A stretch of DNA of 64,000 bases from NCBI RefSeq assembly GCF_009856605.1, contig NZ_CP047244.1, positions 62,001 to 126,000 on the forward strand. Direction: 5' to 3'. Each line of letters begins with the position of its first letter. Position 1 is the stretch's first letter. A program made the position numbers and the translations under genes. The DNA is from Trichormus variabilis 0441. Its GTDB lineage: Bacteria; Cyanobacteriota; Cyanobacteriia; Cyanobacteriales; Nostocaceae. The notes beneath the pieces are model-generated. The model did no database searches. It was not told the DNA's origin and was given only the letters and a program-made list of their open reading frames with translations. This document shows, piece after piece, positions 1 through 9,778 of the stretch.

Positions 1-150
1 GGTCGATTTATGCCCGTTGTAGCTTGGATGAAGAACCTAATTGGCCTGTGCCTTACGGTTATGCAGTTAAACGACAGAGAAGGTGAAAAATTTGACGTTG
101 CACAACAGTGGGATCAACTAGAGAAGGCAGGGGCATCAGTGAGAGGTTAA
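1..150 (+). CDS. possible 3' end of an unrecognised gene, cut by the window edge
   Basis: The frame starting at base 1 is open for 49 codons and ends in TAA at 148-150. I recognise no family in it. A second frame (starting at base 3) is also open, for about 36 codons, and contains the more protein-like segment WPVPYGYAV, so it is unclear which frame is real, or whether this is coding at all. Confidence 0.2.
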   Translation, partial: GRFMPVVAWMKNLIGLCLTVMQLNDREGEKFDVAQQWDQLEKAGASVRG

Positions 151-588
151 GGTAATTGCACATTTGTCAAGAGGGTGCAGGAAAAGGCGATAAATCAAGC
201 TTGGAGACTGGCTTTGGCAGGGCTTTGACTACTCCTAAGTCTTGATTTTCTGGGGCAGCAAAGTACTTAATCGGGTCAAATATATTAGGACTATCCCTTT
301 CAATGTGGATAAAAGTTCTCGACGATAAATTCCTCAATAGCCGCTTACCTCTCTCTTGAAAAGTTTCCTACGCCGGGAAACCCGTCTTCGAGGAACTTTT
401 CGCTGTAGTCTCTGCACCTCTAAGGTTAAAAAAATACTTTCAAACCGCAGAGAACACAGAGAATGCTGAGAAGAAATAAGAGTTTTTCGAGTCACCTTGA
501 AAGGGCTAATTGTTAATCTTGGTATTTGACAAAAAAGCGGAAGTAGCCCCCGCCCATTTTTCGATGCCGTTCCATCTATTCACTGAGT
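151..588. other. non-coding spacer, no feature seen
   Basis: No gene-like reading frame on either strand. It includes short palindromic stretches (for example around 361-410, where a run containing AAAGTTTCC and GGAACTTTTCG can pair), but nothing I can name. Confidence 0.5.
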
Positions 589-1038
589 CTACAGCAGCAA
601 GTCAAAAATGCTGAAGGCGCGCTCCCAGTGCATCGTCTGGGGGTTCTTGAGATCGGGATCGATGATCTTGAAGGTGCGGGCAAGTGCCACACTAAGTCCA
701 CCCACGATGTCTGGAAGCCGTGCCTCGGTCTCTTTACTGTAGTCCAGGTCGAGCAGTGGCCGCGTCGTCATGTAATCCAGTATGGGCTTTAGCTCAATCT
801 CCTCGTTGATCTCCTTGAAGTTGTGAATTCTCTCCTCCAGTCCCTTTGTAATAGGTACATCAAAAGGTTCGATGATGTCGCGCCCGTTCGCCTTCGCCGT
901 AGCCTGGCCACGAAGGAGAAGATCGTAGGTTTTATGATTGACGAAGTCGCTGTAACGCTTAAGGTCGTTCTTGTCCACGTCTAGACCTGCCACAGTGCGG
1001 AAGAAGCGCTCGAACTTAGAAATACTGATTACTGACAT
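589..1038 (-). CDS. DUF1931 family histone-fold protein
   Basis: The 149-aa product matches my knowledge of the DUF1931 family, whose Aquifex member Aq_328 has a structure with a fused pair of histone folds. The N-terminal half (KFERFFRTVAGLDVDKNDL, then KTYDLLLRGQATAKANGRD) is the most family-like part and reads as the helix-loop-helix-rich first fold; the second half (residues 75-149) would be the second fold. Length is normal. It is small, mostly helical and without a signal peptide, so cytosolic. It diverges from groES across a 790-nt repeat-rich spacer. DNA binding and compaction are assumed from the fold; function is not established. It could act as a stress-related nucleoid protein, but that is inferred from the chaperone neighbours. 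Confidence 0.75.
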   Translation of the reverse strand: MSVISISKFERFFRTVAGLDVDKNDLKRYSDFVNHKTYDLLLRGQATAKANGRDIIEPFDVPITKGLEERIHNFKEINEEIELKPILDYMTTRPLLDLDYSKETEARLPDIVGGLSVALARTFKIIDPDLKNPQTMHWERAFSIFDLLL

Positions 1039-1166
1039 GATTTAAATCCTCTTTGAGAACATTAAACAACCTCAGTGTTTAACGGTTGAATTGAGCAGAT
1101 GCTAATAACCTTGAACTTAGTACTGACGGCTCTCTTCAGTCCGCTCCAATGAGGTTTTATCAAGAA

Positions 1167-1425
1167 AGGCAGAGGGCAGGAGGCAGAAGGCAGAAGGAAA
1201 TCTGATTCCTGCCCTCTGCTACGACCGTAGGGAGTAAGGGTTTAAGACCCCCACCAAATTTTCAATTTGGTGAGCCAGCGCTGCAAGAAGGTTTCCTTCT
1301 GTAGGCGACTGGCGCTCGCGTAGCGTATCCGTAGGATTCACCCGTAGGGTGGCTCTTGTTTAGGAGGGGTCTGAATCCCCTTCTAAACAAAACCTTCTGC
1401 CCTCTGCCCTCTGCCTCCTGCCTTC
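1167..1425. repeat. composite inverted-repeat element, non-autonomous
   Basis: The ends are purine-rich on the left (AGGCAGAGGGCAGGAGGCAG) and pyrimidine-rich on the right (CTGCCCTCTGCCTCCTGCCT), so they can pair over roughly 30 nt. Inside are a perfect hairpin at 1252-1272 (CACCAAATT/AATTTGGTG, loop TTC) and a GCGCTCGCGTAGCGTATCCG segment of the repeat family seen elsewhere in the window. It looks like a mobile or amplified non-coding unit in the spacer between the DUF1931 gene and groES. No protein is encoded. Confidence 0.6.
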
Positions 1426-1632
1426 TTCAATTCAATACAGTTCGGTTAATAGTAGCCGCACCCTTTAGCCTGTAAGCTAAATCTCACAACCAATCACATT
1501 TGCAGTGCTTTGCAACTCAGCCGATATCTGCAACTATCAGTACATCCCACCATCGTACTCAATTAAGCTGAACCTCAACAGAAATTCTTGCACGCCCGGT
1601 TTTTGCCATACAACTGTTTTGCAACTTCCATG

Positions 1633-1657
1633 ATTTCCTCAGAAAGTCCTTAGATTT
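1633..1657 (+). promoter_or_regulatory. 25-nt element shared with the hsp20 upstream region
   Basis: This 25-nt string (starting ATTTCCTCAG, ending CCTTAGATTT) is identical to 4576-4600, upstream of hsp20. It lies 170 nt before the groES start. Sequences after it differ between the copies but both keep an AT-rich stretch where a -10 box could sit (TAAGGT here, TATAGT at hsp20). No CIRCE inverted repeat (TTAGCACTC-N9-GAGTGCTAA) is present here. It may be a shared promoter or regulator site, or the edge of a repeat. Confidence 0.45.
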
Positions 1658-1827
1658 TTTGGTTAAGGTAACAAGCACTGAGCAGTACCAATCAATATTT
1701 TTGACAAAAAAGGTAGGAGACATACTGCGGGGTACAGAAGAAAGATGACAAAAACTTTAGTTGTGGGTTTAAAGCCCACTCACTAATGTACCTACTGCCT
1801 CCTGCCTTCTCAACAGGAGAATAGCCT

Positions 1828-2139
1828 ATGGCAGCCGTATCGCTGAGTATTTCGACAGTAAAACCATTGGGCGATCGCATCTTTATTAAGGTCGCGCAAG
1901 CGGAAGAAAAAACTGCTGGGGGAATTTTATTGCCCGACACCGCCAAAGAAAAGCCACAGATTGGAGAAGTGGTGCAAGTCGGCCCGGGGAAACGTAATGA
2001 GGATGGATCTCGTCAGCCAATGGAAGTGAAAATTGGCGAGCGAGTTCTCTATTCCAGATATGCCGGAACCGACATTAAACTCGGTAGCGAAGAATACGTG
2101 TTGTTATCTGAAAAAGATGTCCTGGCGATCGTGGAGTAA
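1828..2139 (+). CDS. groES: co-chaperonin GroES
   Basis: The 103-aa product is the 10-kDa lid of the GroEL folding chamber. Family motifs include [21 protein letters not shown] (residues 14 on; the mobile-loop region that docks on GroEL), [20 protein letters not shown] and the C-terminal [15 protein letters not shown]. Length is standard. The ATG is preceded by AGGAG at 1815-1819. groEL follows after 153 nt on the same strand, the usual groESL order. No CIRCE element was found upstream, so HrcA control is not supported by the sequence. Confidence 0.97.
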   Translation: MAAVSLSISTVKPLGDRIFIKVAQAEEKTAGGILLPDTAKEKPQIGEVVQVGPGKRNEDGSRQPMEVKIGERVLYSRYAGTDIKLGSEEYVLLSEKDVLAIVE

Positions 2140-2292
2140 GCAGCTTTCAAAGGGACTGAGTATTGGGGAAAAGAGAGCAGGGGGAGCAGGGGGAGATAAA
2201 ACTCCTAACTCTTGTACAGACGCGATTTATTGCGTCTCTATTCAGCACTACTGAAAACATCCTAATTAGTTATTCATAAGGACAACATTTCT

Positions 2293-3930
2293 ATGGTAAA
2301 GACAATTCTGTACAAGGACACGGCCCGTTGGACATTGGAAAAAGGCTTTGACGCTCTGACCGAAGCCGTCGCTGTCACCCTCGGTCCCAAAGGGCGGAAT
2401 ATAGTTTTGGAGAAAAAATTTGGCGCTCCTCAAATCGTCAATGATGGAGTAACTATTGCCAAAGAAATTGAACTAGAAGATCCCGCTGAGAATACCGGGA
2501 TTTCCTTGCTACGTCAAGCAGCCTCCAAGACAAACGATGTCGCGGGTGACGGAACCACCACTGCAATTGTGCTGGCTCACGCGATGCTTAAAGAAGGGCT
2601 ACGCAACGTTACGGCTGGTGCCGATCCCCTGACGGTGAAACGGGGGATTGATAAAGCTACAGAATTCGTCATCGAAAAAATTCAAGAACACGCCCGTCCA
2701 ATTAAAGATTCTAGGGACATTGAGCAGGTTGCAACCATTTCAGCGGGTAATGACCCCGAAGTGGGTCGGATTGTGGCTGAGGCGATGGAAAGAGTGGGCA
2801 AAGAAGGTGTAATCTCTCTAGAAGAAGGCAGATCCACAACGACCGAACTGGAAGTCACTGAAGGAATGCGCTTTGATAGAGGGTACGTTTCGCCTTACTT
2901 TGTGACTGATCCAGAGCGAATGGAGGCAGTGCTGGAAGAACCCCACATTTTAATCACCGATCGCAAGATTACAATGGTTCAAGATTTGGTGCCGATTCTG
3001 GAGCAAATTGCTCGCACGGGCAAACCCCTACTAATCATTGCGGATGACATTGAAAAAGAAGCCTTGGCAACTTTAGTTGTCAACCATTTGCGCGGTGTAC
3101 TGCGAGTCGCGGCGGTGAAGGCTCCCGGCTTTGGCGCTCAACGTAAAGCCGTGCTGGAAGACATCGCGGCGCTCACAGGTGGTCAGGTGATTAGCGAAGA
3201 TACGGGCTTGAAGCTAGAAAATGTCAGGTTAGAAATGCTTGGTAAAGCCCGGCGAGCGATCGTTACCAAAGACGACACAACCATCGTGGCAGAAGGCAAC
3301 GAAGAAGCTGTCAAAGCTCGCATCGAACAAATTCGTCGCCAAATCCAAGAAGTTGAATCCTCCTACGATAAGGAAAAACTGCAACAACGGCTGGCGAAAC
3401 TGGCAGGTGGTGTCGCGGTGATTAAGGTCGGTGCTGCCACCGAAACTGAACTCAAAGACCGCAAGCTACGTCTAGAAGATGCAATTAATGCCACCAAAGC
3501 CGCAGTTGAAGAAGGAATTGTGCCCGGTGGCGGTACAACAATAGCACACATTGCTCCCCAGCTTGAGGAATGGGCAAAGAGCCAAATGAAGGATGAAGAG
3601 TTGACGGGCACTATGATTGTGGCTCGCGCCCTTTATGCTCCACTACGTCGCATTGCTGATAATGCTGGTGCTAATGGTGCGGTGATTGTGGAGCGCGTCC
3701 GTGAACTGCCCTTTGATGAGGGATACGATGCCGTTGCTAATAAATTTGTGAATATGTTCGAGGCGGGCATTGTCGATCCAGCGAAGGTGACTCGTAGTGC
3801 TTTGCAGAATGCTGCATCTATTGGTGGTATGGTGCTGACCACTGAGGGTGTTGTGGTAGAAAAACCTGACAAGCAGGCGAAAGCGCCAGCTGGTGTCGGC
3901 CCTGGCCCTGGCGAAGGCTTCGATTATTGA
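2293..3930 (+). CDS. groEL: chaperonin GroEL
   Basis: The 545-aa product is the 60-kDa chaperonin that folds proteins with GroES and ATP in the cytosol. The N-terminus starts like the family ([18 protein letters not shown]), GDGTTT marks the ATP site near residue 87, and VPGGGTT is the conserved intermediate-domain motif. The C-terminal tail is [15 protein letters not shown] rather than the Gly-Met repeat tail of most GroELs, so it may be a second, specialised paralogue; tail differences are common among multiple cyanobacterial GroELs. AAGGA lies 10 nt before the ATG. Probably co-transcribed with groES. Confidence 0.97.
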   Translation: MVKTILYKDTARWTLEKGFDALTEAVAVTLGPKGRNIVLEKKFGAPQIVNDGVTIAKEIELEDPAENTGISLLRQAASKTNDVAGDGTTTAIVLAHAMLKEGLRNVTAGADPLTVKRGIDKATEFVIEKIQEHARPIKDSRDIEQVATISAGNDPEVGRIVAEAMERVGKEGVISLEEGRSTTTELEVTEGMRFDRGYVSPYFVTDPERMEAVLEEPHILITDRKITMVQDLVPILEQIARTGKPLLIIADDIEKEALATLVVNHLRGVLRVAAVKAPGFGAQRKAVLEDIAALTGGQVISEDTGLKLENVRLEMLGKARRAIVTKDDTTIVAEGNEEAVKARIEQIRRQIQEVESSYDKEKLQQRLAKLAGGVAVIKVGAATETELKDRKLRLEDAINATKAAVEEGIVPGGGTTIAHIAPQLEEWAKSQMKDEELTGTMIVARALYAPLRRIADNAGANGAVIVERVRELPFDEGYDAVANKFVNMFEAGIVDPAKVTRSALQNAASIGGMVLTTEGVVVEKPDKQAKAPAGVGPGPGEGFDY

Positions 3931-4575
3931 GGAAACTGGGTATTGGGGAGCCAGTCGCGTGCAAAGAGAAGTGCGGTCTTTGGGAGACACTGCGTTGCGG
4001 TGAGGGGGTCGCAGTCTTGGCGGTGAGGCAGTCCGGTCTTGGGGTCTCCCCAAGTGGAGGAACTGCCGAACCCGTAAGGGTTTCCGCCGATTGCGATCCC
4101 CCGAACCCGTTCGCTGAAAGCGTTCCCGAAGCGTAGGGAGGTTCCCTCGTTGAGTGCAAGTGTCGTCTTTGCCCCTTCGGGTGACGCTCCTGCGTCGCTC
4201 TAAGCGTTCGCGTAGCGTCTCGTAGAGAAGCTATGCCGTAGGCTTTACGCTACGAAGATCGGAAGTTTCAACTCGACGGGAACCGGAGCCACTCCGGTCT
4301 TGGGGTCTCACGCCACTCCCCTCAAGTCGGGAAACCCCTTCGGGTTCGCCAGTTGCCTGCGGAGGGTAACCCTCCGGCAGCACTGGACTCACCGCCCACA
4401 GGGGTGGCTCCCCAAGTGGAGGATGTGGCATCCAAGACTTGAACTTCCTCACCAAGTGGAGCAACTTCGGAGTGTTTCCCCCGTTGAGCCAACTGGCGTA
4501 ACTGAGAAAGGTTAAAGGGAAGTTATTTGTTTTTCCCCTTACAATTTTGCCTTGTCCCAATCCCCAATCATCATA
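3931..4575. repeat. repeat-filled spacer
   Basis: About 650 nt without a credible gene. It is packed with short palindromic repeats: CAGTCCGGTCTTGGGGTCTC followed by CCCAAGTGGAGGAACTGC, then GCGTTCGCGTAGCGTCTCG with GTAGAGAAG at about 4205-4230, and again CACTCCGGTCTTGGGGTCTC near 4290. The same CAGTCCGGTCTTGGGG family recurs at about 11919. Long frames in this stretch are low-complexity artefacts of the repeats. Confidence 0.65.
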
Positions 4576-4600
4576 ATTTCCTCAGAAAGTCCTTAGATTT
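4576..4600 (+). promoter_or_regulatory. 25-nt element shared with the groES upstream region
   Basis: Exact copy of 1633-1657, 125 nt before the hsp20 start. It is followed by TTCTCTATAGTGG, where TATAGT is an acceptable -10 box. If transcription starts near here the hsp20 leader is about 100 nt long; some cyanobacterial hsp17 leaders act as RNA thermometers, but I did not identify such a structure. Confidence 0.45.
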
Positions 4601-4725
4601 CTTCTCTATAGTGGCAACAGAGTTCAGCACTGGCATGATAGCAACGCTGTTTCAGCGACTGACAAAACCCAGTCTAATGCAGAATTCTAAACACTCAAGT
4701 ATAGATCATCAGGAGACTTAAAATT

Positions 4726-5196
4726 ATGGCACTCGTTCGTTGGGAACCTTTCCGAGAAGTTGAAAGTTTGCAGCGGCAGTTAAACCGCTTGTTTGATGAG
4801 ATAGCACCGACAGGTCGTAGAGAAGAGGAAGGCATTGCCTTTATTCCCTCCGCAGAGATTCAAGAAACCCCCGATGCGGTTCATCTCAAGGTAGAAATTC
4901 CCGGTGTAGACCCCAAAGACCTAGATGTGCAGGTATCGCCAGAGGCAGTATCTATTTCCGGTGAGCGCAAGTCAGAAATCAAAACGGAAGAAAGAGGCAT
5001 CACCCGCACCGAATTCCGCTATGGCAGGTTTCAGCGCGTGATTCCGTTGCCTACCCGTGTCCAGCACGATCAGGTGCAAGCAGAATACAAAGATGGCATT
5101 CTCAAGCTGAGGCTGCCCAAGGCTGAAGAAGATAGGAACAAGGTTGTGAAAGTAAACTTAGGTGACGGGCACAGGGGCAACGGGCAAGGGCAGTGA
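4726..5196 (+). CDS. hspA: small heat-shock protein Hsp20 (HspA class)
   Basis: The 156-aa product is an ATP-independent holdase that binds unfolding proteins and forms oligomers. The N-terminal arm MALVRWEPFREVESLQRQLN is typical of cyanobacterial HspA. The alpha-crystallin domain spans about residues 40-145, with VKVEIPGVDPKDLDVQV and the closing GILKLRLPKAEE signature (the G-L-L/I motif). A short hydrophilic tail follows; an I-x-I-type tail motif is not obvious. It stands apart from the groESL pair but shares a 25-nt upstream element with it. Confidence 0.95.
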   Translation: MALVRWEPFREVESLQRQLNRLFDEIAPTGRREEEGIAFIPSAEIQETPDAVHLKVEIPGVDPKDLDVQVSPEAVSISGERKSEIKTEERGITRTEFRYGRFQRVIPLPTRVQHDQVQAEYKDGILKLRLPKAEEDRNKVVKVNLGDGHRGNGQGQ

Positions 5197-5241
5197 CGCA
5201 ATGTTTTCCAAAGCACTCCCTTAAGAGCAGGAGGTGACAAC

Positions 5242-5832
5242 ATGATCACAACAGCAACGGGCGAACTTAGCCTCCCAGTTAGCGATGCCTTCTCTTTCAG
5301 AGACGCTACCGCGAACGGCACACCTGAAGGTGAACGCGACCATATCCGAGGACCAAAAAACGCACCCGTCACCCTCGTGGAATACGGTGACTATGAGTGT
5401 CCCTATTGCGGTCGTGCCCATTTCATCGTCAAAGAACTCCAGCAGTTGACCGGGGATCTCATGCGCTTTGTCTACCGCCACTTCCCGTTAACTAGCGTGC
5501 ATCCCCACGCCGAGCAGGCAGCAGAAGCAGCAGAGGCAGCTGCGGCGCAAGGTAAGTTCTGGGAGATGCACAACCATCTCTTTGAACATCAACAGGCACT
5601 CGATCGCAAACATCTAATAGAATATGCCGCTAACCTCGGTCTTGATGTGCCTCGGTTTAGTCACGAACTCGCCGAGCACGCCCACGCAGCCAAGATACGC
5701 GAAGACTTACTCAGCGGAATCCAGAGCGGGGTCAACGGCACGCCGACTTTTTTCATCAACGGTGTGCGCCACGATGGCTCTTACGACCTCCGCTCATTGT
5801 TAGCCGCGATTCAAAACGCAGCCGAATCCTGA
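5242..5832 (+). CDS. DsbA-like thiol-disulfide oxidoreductase
   Basis: The 196-aa product has a DsbA/thioredoxin-like domain beginning at about residue 36. The redox centre is CPYC (in YGDYECPYCGRAHF), and the cis-proline loop is NGTPTFFING. A helical insertion lies between, as in DsbA. There is no signal peptide; the N-terminus (MITTATGELSLPVSDAFSFR) is hydrophilic, so it is probably cytosolic, like the related domain fused to some NhaA antiporters. A strong AGGAGGT sits 6 nt before the ATG. It occupies the place of the thioredoxin-type gene found in enterobacterial heat-resistance loci. A paralogue at 43192 lacks the second cysteine. Confidence 0.85.
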   Translation: MITTATGELSLPVSDAFSFRDATANGTPEGERDHIRGPKNAPVTLVEYGDYECPYCGRAHFIVKELQQLTGDLMRFVYRHFPLTSVHPHAEQAAEAAEAAAAQGKFWEMHNHLFEHQQALDRKHLIEYAANLGLDVPRFSHELAEHAHAAKIREDLLSGIQSGVNGTPTFFINGVRHDGSYDLRSLLAAIQNAAES

Positions 5833-6076
5833 GTGCTAAGGAGCCAGAGGGCAGAAGGTTCAAGGATAGATTCTTCCCTCTGCCAAAAGGTCACAAGCCC
5901 ACGCCAGTTTGCTCAAGTCGGGAAATCCTTACTTTCAGAAGCCGTTGTTAAATCCCCCTAAATTTATTTATGGGGATTCCCGTTCTGCCCTCTGCCTTCT
6001 TAATACCATTTATTCAACTTGTCCTGAATCCAAACTCTCAATTTTTTATCTCAATCTTTGAAGGAGGTTGCTAACG

Positions 6077-7966
6077 ATGGCAAAAATCGTTGGTATTGAT
6101 TTAGGAACTACCAACTCCTGTATAGCTGTAATAGAGGGCGGACAACCCGTCGTCATTCCGAACACAGAAGGCGGTCGCACAACTCCGTCTGTGGTTGCCT
6201 ACACCAAGAAGGGCGAAAAACTTGTCGGGCAAATTGCCAAGCGCCAGGGTGTAATGAACCCAGAAAACACTTTTTATTCTGTGAAGCGGTTCATCGGGCG
6301 CAGGTATGATGAAGTCACCCAAGAGGCAAAACAAGTTACTTACAAAGTGGTACGTGACAGTAATGGCAACGTCAAGCTACACTGTCCCGCTCTGAACAAG
6401 GAATTTTCACCCGAAGAAATCGCGGCTGAGGTAGTCCGCAAGCTGATAGATGATGCCAGCACATATCTGGGGGAACCAGTGAGGCAAGCGGTAATTACCA
6501 CCCCTGCCTATTTCAATGACTCTCAACGGCAGGCCACCAAAGATGCCGGTAGAATTGCCGGGATTGAAGTTCTGCGAATTATCAACGAGCCAACGGCGGC
6601 TGCCCTCGCTTACGGACTTGACAAAAAAACTAACGAAACTATCTTGGTATTTGACTTAGGCGGTGGGACGTTTGATGTGTCTATCCTAGAAGTGGGTGAT
6701 GGTGTGTTTGAAGTGAAAGCTACCAGTGGCGACACCCACTTGGGCGGTGATGACTTTGATAAGAGAATCGTAGACTGGCTAGCAACTGAATTCCAGCGTA
6801 ACGAAGGCATCGACCTCCGTAAAGACAAACAAGCCCTGCAACGCCTCACCGAAGCAGCAGAAAAAGCCAAAATTGAACTGTCAGGCGCGACACAGACGAA
6901 CATTAACTTACCTTTTATTACTGCAACCCCGGAAGGCCCGAAACATCTAGATATGACCTTAACGCGGGTACAGTTCGAGCAAATGTGCGCCGACTTGTTC
7001 GATCGCAGCCGCATTCCTGTCGAACAAGCTCTGCGCGATGCTAAACTGAGTCCCGCAGATATTGACGAAGTAATCCTAGTGGGTGGTGCAACTCGAATGC
7101 CGGCTGTCCAGCAACTGGTACGGCAGATAATAGGCAAAGACCCACACCAAGGTGTCAACCCGGATGAAGTCGTAGCAGTGGGCGCAGCGATTCAGGCGGG
7201 TGTGCTTGGGGGTGAGGTAAAAGACGTGCTGCTCCTAGATGTCACGCCGTTGTCGCTAGGTGTTGAAACTCTAGGTGGCGTGACGACCAAGATTATTCCG
7301 CGCAATACCACTGTCCCAGTGAAGAAGTCTGAGGTGTTCTCAACGGCGGCTGACGCACAAACAAACGTAGAAATCCATGTTCTGCAAGGCGAACGCGAAA
7401 TGGCATCCGACAACAAGAGCCTGGGAACCTTCCGACTAGATGGGATTCCTCCAGCTCCCAGAGGTATGCCACAGATCGAAGTTACTTTTGACATTGATGC
7501 TAACGGGATTCTGTCAGCAACTGCCAGAGAAAAAGCCACAGGTAAAGAACAGTCCATTAGCATCACAGGTGCGTCTACCCTCGATAAATCTGAAGTTGAG
7601 CGGATGGTGAAAGAAGCCGATCGCAATGCGGAAGAAGACCGTAGGCGGCGCGAACAAATTGATACCAAAAATATGGCGGATTCTGTTGCCTATCAAGCCG
7701 AGAAACAACTTCAGGATTTGGGCGACAAAGTGCCACCAGCAGACAAGTCCCGCGTGGAAGGCTTAATTCGAGACTTGCGTCAGGCAATTGAGCAGAACAA
7801 CATCGATCGCATGAAGTCCCTCACCAACGAAATTCAACAAGCCCTGATGCAAATCGGCACTGCGGTCTACTCACAAGCAGGTGCATCTCCAAACGGTGGT
7901 ACTTCTACAGACCGTCAAGGCGGCGGTGAAGATGTCATCGATGCAGACTTTGTGGAACAAAAGTAA
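6077..7966 (+). CDS. dnaK: chaperone DnaK (Hsp70)
   Basis: The 629-aa product carries the nucleotide-binding domain (residues 1-385: [10 protein letters not shown] phosphate-1 loop, [12 protein letters not shown] phosphate-2, [11 protein letters not shown] adenosine motif), the linker [15 protein letters not shown], the substrate-binding beta-sandwich, the helical lid and an acidic tail ending [12 protein letters not shown] place the start at the ATG of MAKIVG because AAGGAGG lies 9 nt before it; the frame is open upstream but has no better site. DnaJ (13234) and the modulator CbpM lie in the same island. No grpE is present in the window. Confidence 0.97.
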   Translation: MAKIVGIDLGTTNSCIAVIEGGQPVVIPNTEGGRTTPSVVAYTKKGEKLVGQIAKRQGVMNPENTFYSVKRFIGRRYDEVTQEAKQVTYKVVRDSNGNVKLHCPALNKEFSPEEIAAEVVRKLIDDASTYLGEPVRQAVITTPAYFNDSQRQATKDAGRIAGIEVLRIINEPTAAALAYGLDKKTNETILVFDLGGGTFDVSILEVGDGVFEVKATSGDTHLGGDDFDKRIVDWLATEFQRNEGIDLRKDKQALQRLTEAAEKAKIELSGATQTNINLPFITATPEGPKHLDMTLTRVQFEQMCADLFDRSRIPVEQALRDAKLSPADIDEVILVGGATRMPAVQQLVRQIIGKDPHQGVNPDEVVAVGAAIQAGVLGGEVKDVLLLDVTPLSLGVETLGGVTTKIIPRNTTVPVKKSEVFSTAADAQTNVEIHVLQGEREMASDNKSLGTFRLDGIPPAPRGMPQIEVTFDIDANGILSATAREKATGKEQSISITGASTLDKSEVERMVKEADRNAEEDRRRREQIDTKNMADSVAYQAEKQLQDLGDKVPPADKSRVEGLIRDLRQAIEQNNIDRMKSLTNEIQQALMQIGTAVYSQAGASPNGGTSTDRQGGGEDVIDADFVEQK

Positions 7967-8151
7967 CAAGACGCAGTGAACAGTCCGTTGCTTTGGTTCC
8001 CAGAGTTAAAGGAACTGCTTTAGCGAGCCTGCGTGCGTCACCCTTTGAGTAACGCAGTGAAATTATCAAATACTCTCTTCCTATCCCCGTGTCCTTAAAT
8101 CTGCGCCACATTTCGTAATGTTATCTAGTTTTTTAATTTGGAGTAATTTTT

Positions 8152-8925
8152 ATGACTTCTACATCTGAAAAAACCGCCCTCAAAAGTGTCTCTGCTATCT
8201 TCAAAGATGAGAAGAAGATGCAAGAAGTGGTTGAGCGTCTAATTGATCGCGGTATTCCCAAAGATCACATTTCGATTATTGGTCGCGACTTCCACGCCGA
8301 AACTCGCATCTCCGGATTTGTGACTAAACAAGATGTGATCTTGGATGGACTCGCCACCGGAGCGATTTTTGGATCGCTGTTTGGTTCTTTGTTGGCTTTA
8401 CTTACGGGTGTGGGTGTGTTGTTCATTCCCTTTTTAGGAACCGTAGTAGCAGCAGGCCCTTTGGGAGCAGCATTATTAGGAGCGGCAGGCGGTGCTTTAT
8501 ATGGTTCCTTGGGAGCAGGCATTGGATCTGCCTTAATCGCAATGGGTATGCCGGAGGACAAAGCTACTATTTACGAAACACGCCTGAAAGCAGGTGAGTT
8601 TTTACTGGTCGCGGAAGTTCCACAAGAACAAGCAGACGAAGTTGTCTCACTGTTAGAAAGTGCGGGTGCGGAAGAAGTCGCTATCACTGACATGAAGATT
8701 CCCCGTCAACCAAAAGGTGAACTGGCAGATAATGAGCAGATTTCACCAGAAATTAGAGCAAATCTGTCGGACGACGCGCAAAAAACTTTTGTTGATACCT
8801 ACAATCGGTCGTTCAGAGAAGCCAATGGAAAAGATAATGCCTTGACGAAGGCTTGGGATCGGGTCAAACAGGTGTTCGATCGCGACGAAAAAGGCACTTA
8901 TTCCAGGTCTAAAGTCAGATCGTAA
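8152..8925 (+). CDS. stress protein: GS17M-like domain, glycine-zipper membrane segment and ChaB domain
   Basis: The 257-aa product has three parts. Residues 1-65 resemble the general stress protein 17M fold (SVSAIFKDEKKMQEVVERL). Residues 65-145 are a glycine-rich hydrophobic hairpin (ATGAIFGSLFGSLLALLTG, GAALLGAAGGALYGSLGAG), likely a glycine-zipper membrane segment. Residues 195-250 are a ChaB domain (SPEIRANLSDDAQKTF, then ALTKAWDRVKQVFDRDEKGT). ChaB is annotated as a cation-transport regulator but its role is unclear. Degenerate copies of its last 30 codons lie in front of both yfdX genes downstream. A relative without ChaB is at 18074. Confidence 0.75.
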   Translation: MTSTSEKTALKSVSAIFKDEKKMQEVVERLIDRGIPKDHISIIGRDFHAETRISGFVTKQDVILDGLATGAIFGSLFGSLLALLTGVGVLFIPFLGTVVAAGPLGAALLGAAGGALYGSLGAGIGSALIAMGMPEDKATIYETRLKAGEFLLVAEVPQEQADEVVSLLESAGAEEVAITDMKIPRQPKGELADNEQISPEIRANLSDDAQKTFVDTYNRSFREANGKDNALTKAWDRVKQVFDRDEKGTYSRSKVRS

Positions 8926-8957
8926 ATTTCCAGAGGTAGCTCAAAGGAGAAACAACC

Positions 8958-9629
8958 ATGACAACTGCAACCGCAACCCGAACTGACGAGGAAATCCAAA
9001 AGGATGTGCTGAATGAGTTGAAGTGGGATCCCCGCGTCCAGTCTACCGAAATCGGCGTGGCCGTCAAAAACGGTGTTGTTACGCTCACAGGCTGGGTCGA
9101 TTCCTTTTACAAGCGCTGGGCTGCCGAAGAAGCTGCCCACCGCGTCCGTGGCGTACTGGCTGTGGCCAACGACATCGAGGTTCGGCTGCCGGTCTCTGCC
9201 GAGCGCACTGACGCCGACATTGCCGCAGCCGCCATTCATGCGCTGGAGTGGGATGCCGGCGTGTCCATCGATAATCTCGACGTCACGGTCTCCAAGGGCT
9301 GGGTCACGCTCAGGGGTGTGGTCGAGTGGGAGTACCAGAAGCGCGATGCCGAGCGGGTTGTCCGCCGCCTGAAAGGCGTCAAGGGGGTGACCAACTTGCT
9401 CACCATCAAGCCCCGCGTGTCGCCGTCGGAACTCAAGCAGAAAATTGAGCAGGCGCTGGTGCGCAGCGCGGAGACCGACGCGCTGCGGATCACGGTCGAG
9501 GTGGAGGGGAGCAAGGTCATCCTGAGGGGGGCGGTGCGCTCCTGGGCTGAGAAGCAAGAGGCGGAGCGGGCAGCGTGGTCGGCACCAGGAATCACCTCAG
9601 TGGAAAACCGGATCACGATCTCGCCCTAA
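8958..9629 (+). CDS. BON-domain protein, three BON repeats
   Basis: The 223-aa product consists of three BON domains: residues 8-75 ([18 protein letters not shown]), 82-150 ([18 protein letters not shown]) and 155-222 ([18 protein letters not shown]), each with a G-x-V-x-L/T-L-x-G strand pair. BON domains are linked to phospholipid or membrane binding, as in OsmY. No signal peptide is visible, unlike OsmY. GC content is clearly higher than in neighbouring genes and codon use is proteobacterial-looking, which suggests transfer. The ATG follows AAAGGAG. The spacer to the upstream ChaB gene is only 32 nt, so they are likely one transcript. Confidence 0.85.
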   Translation: MTTATATRTDEEIQKDVLNELKWDPRVQSTEIGVAVKNGVVTLTGWVDSFYKRWAAEEAAHRVRGVLAVANDIEVRLPVSAERTDADIAAAAIHALEWDAGVSIDNLDVTVSKGWVTLRGVVEWEYQKRDAERVVRRLKGVKGVTNLLTIKPRVSPSELKQKIEQALVRSAETDALRITVEVEGSKVILRGAVRSWAEKQEAERAAWSAPGITSVENRITISP

Positions 9630-9654
9630 GCCTGACCGACATCAGGAACGAGCC

Positions 9655-9745
9655 TGAGGATGGAGAGTGAGGATCGCATCGGCGCGTTCGCGCAGCGTAC
9701 ACAGAGTGTAATCGCGTAGTGTACACGAAGTGTAATTGCTAACTT
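9655..9745. repeat. short tandem and palindromic repeat cluster
   Basis: The spacer between the BON gene and the aldo-keto reductase contains GGCGCGTTCGCGCAGCGTAC followed by two near-copies of GTACACAGAGTGTAATCGCG / GTACACGAAGTGTAATTGC. These are common cyanobacterial spacer repeats and related to the GCGTAGCG family. Confidence 0.5.
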
Positions 9746-9778
9746 GCAAAAGAAAAGAATCTAATCAGGAGAACAAGC

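Noticed and set aside
1441..1827. Search for a CIRCE (HrcA) operator upstream of groES
   Set aside because: No TTAGCACTC-N9-GAGTGCTAA or near-copy found; AAGCACTGAGCAGT near 1675 is only a chance resemblance.
3927..4560. Several frames of 60-130 codons on both strands after groEL
   Set aside because: They consist of translated spacer repeats (Pro/Arg/Ser-rich), lack ribosome sites, and overlap groEL or each other.
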